From assembly GCA_028278465.1 (NCBI GenBank), contig JANQEF010000067.1, forward strand, positions 1-8,725: a stretch of 8,725 nucleotides of DNA. The letters are read 5' to 3'. A program made the translations under genes and the position numbers. The notes below the pieces were generated by a model. That model worked only from the letters and a program-made list of their open reading frames with translations, made no database searches and had not been told where the DNA came from. Every line of letters starts with the position of its first letter. Position 1 is the first letter of the stretch. Origin of the DNA: Dehalococcoidia bacterium (GTDB lineage: Bacteria > Chloroflexota > Dehalococcoidia > Lucifugimonadales > Lucifugimonadaceae). This document shows positions 6,749-8,725 of the stretch, in pieces.

Positions 6749-7606
6749 ATGGAAGACGTCAGAATCACTCTCGTTCAGATGACCTCGGTGGTTGGCGACC
6801 CGGCTGCGAACCTCGAGTCGATCGACCGCCTCGCCGGCGACGCCGCTGCTCAGTCGGCCGAGATCATCTGCTTCCCGGAGCTCAGCATCAGCGGCTACAA
6901 CACCGCAGAACGGACTGGCGAGCCGGCGCACGGAGGCTCGATCCCCGGCGCCGATTCTGTACCCGGCAAGGCGACTGAGGCGCTGGTCGAAACGGCACGC
7001 CAGACAGGCGCCTGGGTAATCGCCGGCATACTCGAACTGGACCGGTCCGGCATCACCTACAACACGCAGGTCGTGGCCTCTCCAGACGGGCTCGAAGGCA
7101 AGTACCGCAAGACGCATGTGCCCACGACCGAGATCGGCACGTGGTGCCAGGGCGACGACCTCCCGGTATTCAACCACCCGAAGGTCCGCTTCGGCATCGA
7201 GATCTGCTACGACTCGCACTTCCCTGAAGTGTCCACTGCCTTGGCCGCTCGCGGAGCCGAGCTGATCCTGATGCCGCACGCCTCAGGCGGCGACGAGTCC
7301 GGACCAGACAAGCGTGCTCGCTGGGAGCGCTACGTCCCGGCGCGGGCATACGACAACACGGTGTTCGTCGGCATCTGCAACCAGGTGGGAGACAACGGGT
7401 CGGGCCACAACTTCAGGGGCGTGACCTTCGCCTGCGACCCGCTCGGGCAGGTGATCGCCTCTGCAGGCTCGCATGATGCCGAGGAGATCGTGCTGGTCGA
7501 TCTGAAGACTTCTGACCTTGCAGACGCGCGGCGGGTGCCTGAGAGCTTCTATCGCCACTTCAGGAGGCCGGGTCTGTACACGGAGTGGGCGCAGGGAACA
7601 GACTGA
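6749..7606 (+). CDS. Carbon-nitrogen hydrolase (nitrilase superfamily amidase)
   Basis: A 285-residue nitrilase-superfamily enzyme that hydrolyses a C-N bond (amide, carbamoyl or nitrile). The Glu-Lys-Cys triad is complete: Glu44 in CFPELSISGY, Lys121 in KYRKTHVP and Cys153 in IEICYDSHFPE. The structural second glutamate is probably Glu128. The ICYDSHFPE form of the cysteine motif favours an amidase or N-carbamoyl-hydrolase-like activity over a true nitrilase, but this is inference. Length is normal for a single-domain member, with no glutamine-synthetase or acyltransferase fusion and no signal peptide. AGAGGA at 6737-6742 is 6 bases before the ATG. It starts 35 bases after the CocE-like gene and ends the hydrolase run; the next gene is convergent, with 50 bases between stops. 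Confidence 0.92.
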   Translation: MEDVRITLVQMTSVVGDPAANLESIDRLAGDAAAQSAEIICFPELSISGYNTAERTGEPAHGGSIPGADSVPGKATEALVETARQTGAWVIAGILELDRSGITYNTQVVASPDGLEGKYRKTHVPTTEIGTWCQGDDLPVFNHPKVRFGIEICYDSHFPEVSTALAARGAELILMPHASGGDESGPDKRARWERYVPARAYDNTVFVGICNQVGDNGSGHNFRGVTFACDPLGQVIASAGSHDAEEIVLVDLKTSDLADARRVPESFYRHFRRPGLYTEWAQGTD

Positions 7607-7656
7607 TCGCAGGGACAAGTGGCGAGTGAGATCGGCGGCCCAGTGCGAGTTTCGCT

Positions 7657-8313
7657 TCAGCCGCCCGCCTGGTCGTCAGACGCCGCCCGCTCATCCTCTA
7701 TGAGCATCGACCGCAGCCTGCCGAGTGCCCGGTACTGCATCGCCCTCACGGCCTCGGCGCTCTTGCCGATCTGCCGGGCGACCTCGTCGTGGCTCATACC
7801 ATGCAGGAACCGCAGCACCAGCACCATCCTGGGCTCTTCCGGCAGCCGGGTCAGCACAGACATCAGGTGCTCTGTTTCGGCGCTCTTTATCGCCGCCAGC
7901 TCCGGCAGGTCTTCCGAACTTCCAGGCAGCGACTCGCGAACATCCTCGATCGGGACGTTCGTGTCCTTTCGCTTCCTCACGCTGTCGATCGCCTGGTTGT
8001 GGGCGATGGAGAACAGCCACGAGTCGAACTTCCTGGTGTCCTTGAGAGTGGGAAGCCGCTTCCAGGCGCGTACGAACACGTCTGCGACCACATCCTCGAG
8101 GTCCGACTGCCTTCGAATGATCGAGAAGACGTATGCGGCCACCTTCTGGACCCTGAGACGGTAGAGCTCCGAGAACGCAGCCTCGTCGCCCTGGCCTGCG
8201 CTCAGCGCGAGTTCGGCGATCCGGCCATGTTCGGTCAGATCGCCGGCATCAGTGCTATCGACATGTCGGGGGCTCACCGGGTTGCCGGTGGCCTCACGGA
8301 AGGCCTCAACCAT
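7657..8313 (-). CDS. ECF-type RNA polymerase sigma factor
   Basis: A 218-residue extracytoplasmic-function sigma-70 factor that would direct RNA polymerase to a specific promoter set. Region 2 spans about 43-115 and includes DLEDVVADVFVRAW (71-84) and FDSWLFSIAHNQAID (96-110), then the basic SVRKRK. A Pro/Ser/Glu-rich linker follows. Region 4 (about 145-203) has RLPEEPRMVLVLRF and the helix-turn-helix MSHDEVARQIGKSAEAVRAM. A roughly 30-residue N-terminal extension precedes region 2 and is unlike most compact ECFs. The ATG is supported by GGAAGG five bases ahead and overlaps the stop of the preceding gene by 8 bases, so translation is probably coupled. No anti-sigma gene follows: a convergent amidase gene ends 50 bases beyond. 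The partner may be the upstream acidic-tail gene or lie elsewhere. Confidence 0.93.
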   Translation of the reverse strand: MVEAFREATGNPVSPRHVDSTDAGDLTEHGRIAELALSAGQGDEAAFSELYRLRVQKVAAYVFSIIRRQSDLEDVVADVFVRAWKRLPTLKDTRKFDSWLFSIAHNQAIDSVRKRKDTNVPIEDVRESLPGSSEDLPELAAIKSAETEHLMSVLTRLPEEPRMVLVLRFLHGMSHDEVARQIGKSAEAVRAMQYRALGRLRSMLIEDERAASDDQAGG

Positions 8314-8725
8314 CTTCGCCTTCCGTGTCGTCTTCGTCTTCTTCCCCGGACTCTTCTTCGCCTTCTGAGCCCGAGGTTTCGGAGCCGGAGGCGTCTTCTG
8401 CCTCCGGCTCCTCGTTTACCTCTCCAGAGTCGCCGGACTGATCGCCGGCGCCGCCAGACTGGTCACCAGAGCCGCCGGACTGATCACCCGAGCCTTCTTG
8501 GCCGCCGTCTGCCGGCGGGGACTCCTGCTGGCCTTCGCCGCCGCCGTTCTGGCCATCTGAGCCGTTTTCGCCGTTCGCCTCAGAGCCTTCCGACGTACCG
8601 CCAGAGCCTTCGGACTCACCGGTTGTATCGGCGGGCTGCTGCTGCGAAGAGCCGTCGTCGGGCTGACCACCGTCAGACCCGTTGTCGTCTTCGGTTCCGC
8701 CGTTGTCATCGCCATCGTCGGTGTT
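8306..8725 (-). CDS. C-terminal part of a gene with a highly acidic, Gly/Ser-rich disordered tail
   Basis: An open frame enters from the right edge on the minus strand and ends with TGA at 8308-8306, inside the sigma-factor start. The visible 139 residues contain 45 Asp/Glu and 37 Gly plus many Ser, Asn and Gln. There is no Lys, Arg, His, Phe, Trp, Tyr, Ile, Leu, Met or Cys, and only one Val. No start codon exists in the visible part, so the gene begins beyond the window. The tail has a threefold heptad GDQSGG(S/A) repeat, a looser SEGS pattern before it, and a Glu/Asp-dense end (EGEEESGEED). This is an intrinsically disordered polyacidic segment, as seen on some surface, cation-binding or regulatory proteins. 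The folded part is unseen, so I assign no function. C-ending codons and the tight coupling to the sigma gene argue it is truly translated. Confidence 0.75.
   Translation of the reverse strand, partial: NTDDGDDNGGTEDDNGSDGGQPDDGSSQQQPADTTGESEGSGGTSEGSEANGENGSDGQNGGGEGQQESPPADGGQEGSGDQSGGSGDQSGGAGDQSGDSGEVNEEPEAEDASGSETSGSEGEEESGEEDEDDTEGEDG
8319..8324 (-). promoter_or_regulatory. Shine-Dalgarno GGAAGG inside the upstream gene, for the sigma factor
   Basis: On the minus strand GGAAGG lies 5 bases before the sigma-factor ATG, within the last codons of the acidic-tail gene. It supports the long N-terminus of the sigma factor and the 8-base gene overlap. Confidence 0.6.
8426..8488 (-). repeat. 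Three tandem 21-base units encoding GDQSGG(S/A) heptads
   Basis: Read on the minus strand, 8488-8468, 8467-8447 and 8446-8426 each begin GG(T/C)GA(T/C)CAGTC(C/T)GGCG and encode GDQSGGS, GDQSGGA and GDQSGDS. Most differences are at third codon positions, which suggests the protein repeat is kept by selection. The array lies in the acidic tail. Confidence 0.85.

Noticed and set aside
7607..7656. Terminator between the convergent amidase and sigma-factor genes
   Set aside because: Only a 4-base stem (GCGA/TCGC near 7646-7655) and no T-run were found.
8416..8715. 99-codon minus-strand frame in the acidic-tail region
   Set aside because: It is an Ala/Thr/Lys-rich shifted reading of the acidic Gly/Ser repeats. 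The frame ending at 8306 is continuous to the window edge, shows synonymous drift and couples to the sigma gene.

Overview
High-GC bacterial DNA with short gaps, co-directional gene blocks and no visible mobile element or RNA gene. I cannot assign a species. The enzyme mix (four-carbon sugar-acid catabolism, several unrelated hydrolases) and an intergenic patch of short palindromic repeats built on CCTGAGC/GTCGAAGG cores resemble what I remember of environmental Chloroflexota (Dehalococcoidia/SAR202-like) genomes. That placement is a low-confidence inference.

Layout. (1) 1-104 (+): the last 33 codons of a gene that begins before the window; its tail resembles RraA-like aldolases. (2) 192-2503 (+): a two-gene unit with a 4-base ATGA overlap, a DUF1537 four-carbon sugar-acid kinase followed by a PdxA2-type dehydrogenase. 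Together they should convert D-threonate (or a close relative) to 4-phospho-D-threonate and then to dihydroxyacetone phosphate plus CO2. (3) 2504-3053: about 550 bases without a convincing gene, filled with hairpins and degenerate inverted and direct repeats. (4) 3054-7606 (+): three hydrolases from three families with gaps of 30 and 35 bases and good ribosome binding sites: a PF20091-type alpha/beta hydrolase, a CocE/NonD (S15-like) acyl hydrolase, and a nitrilase-superfamily amidase. All keep recognisable catalytic residues and lack signal peptides, so a cytoplasmic ester/amide breakdown pathway is likely; the substrate is unknown. (5) 8725-7657 (-), convergent with the hydrolases: the C-terminal 139 residues of a gene entering from the right edge, then an ECF sigma factor whose start overlaps that gene's stop by 8 bases. 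The 139-residue tail is remarkable: it has no K, R, H, aromatic, I, L, M or C, 45 acidic residues, and a threefold heptad repeat.

The most interesting points are the acidic-tail gene coupled to the sigma factor, the repeat-laden intergenic patch, and the untypical three-family hydrolase operon beside a sugar-acid module. Nothing here amounts to a clearly new defence or mobile system.
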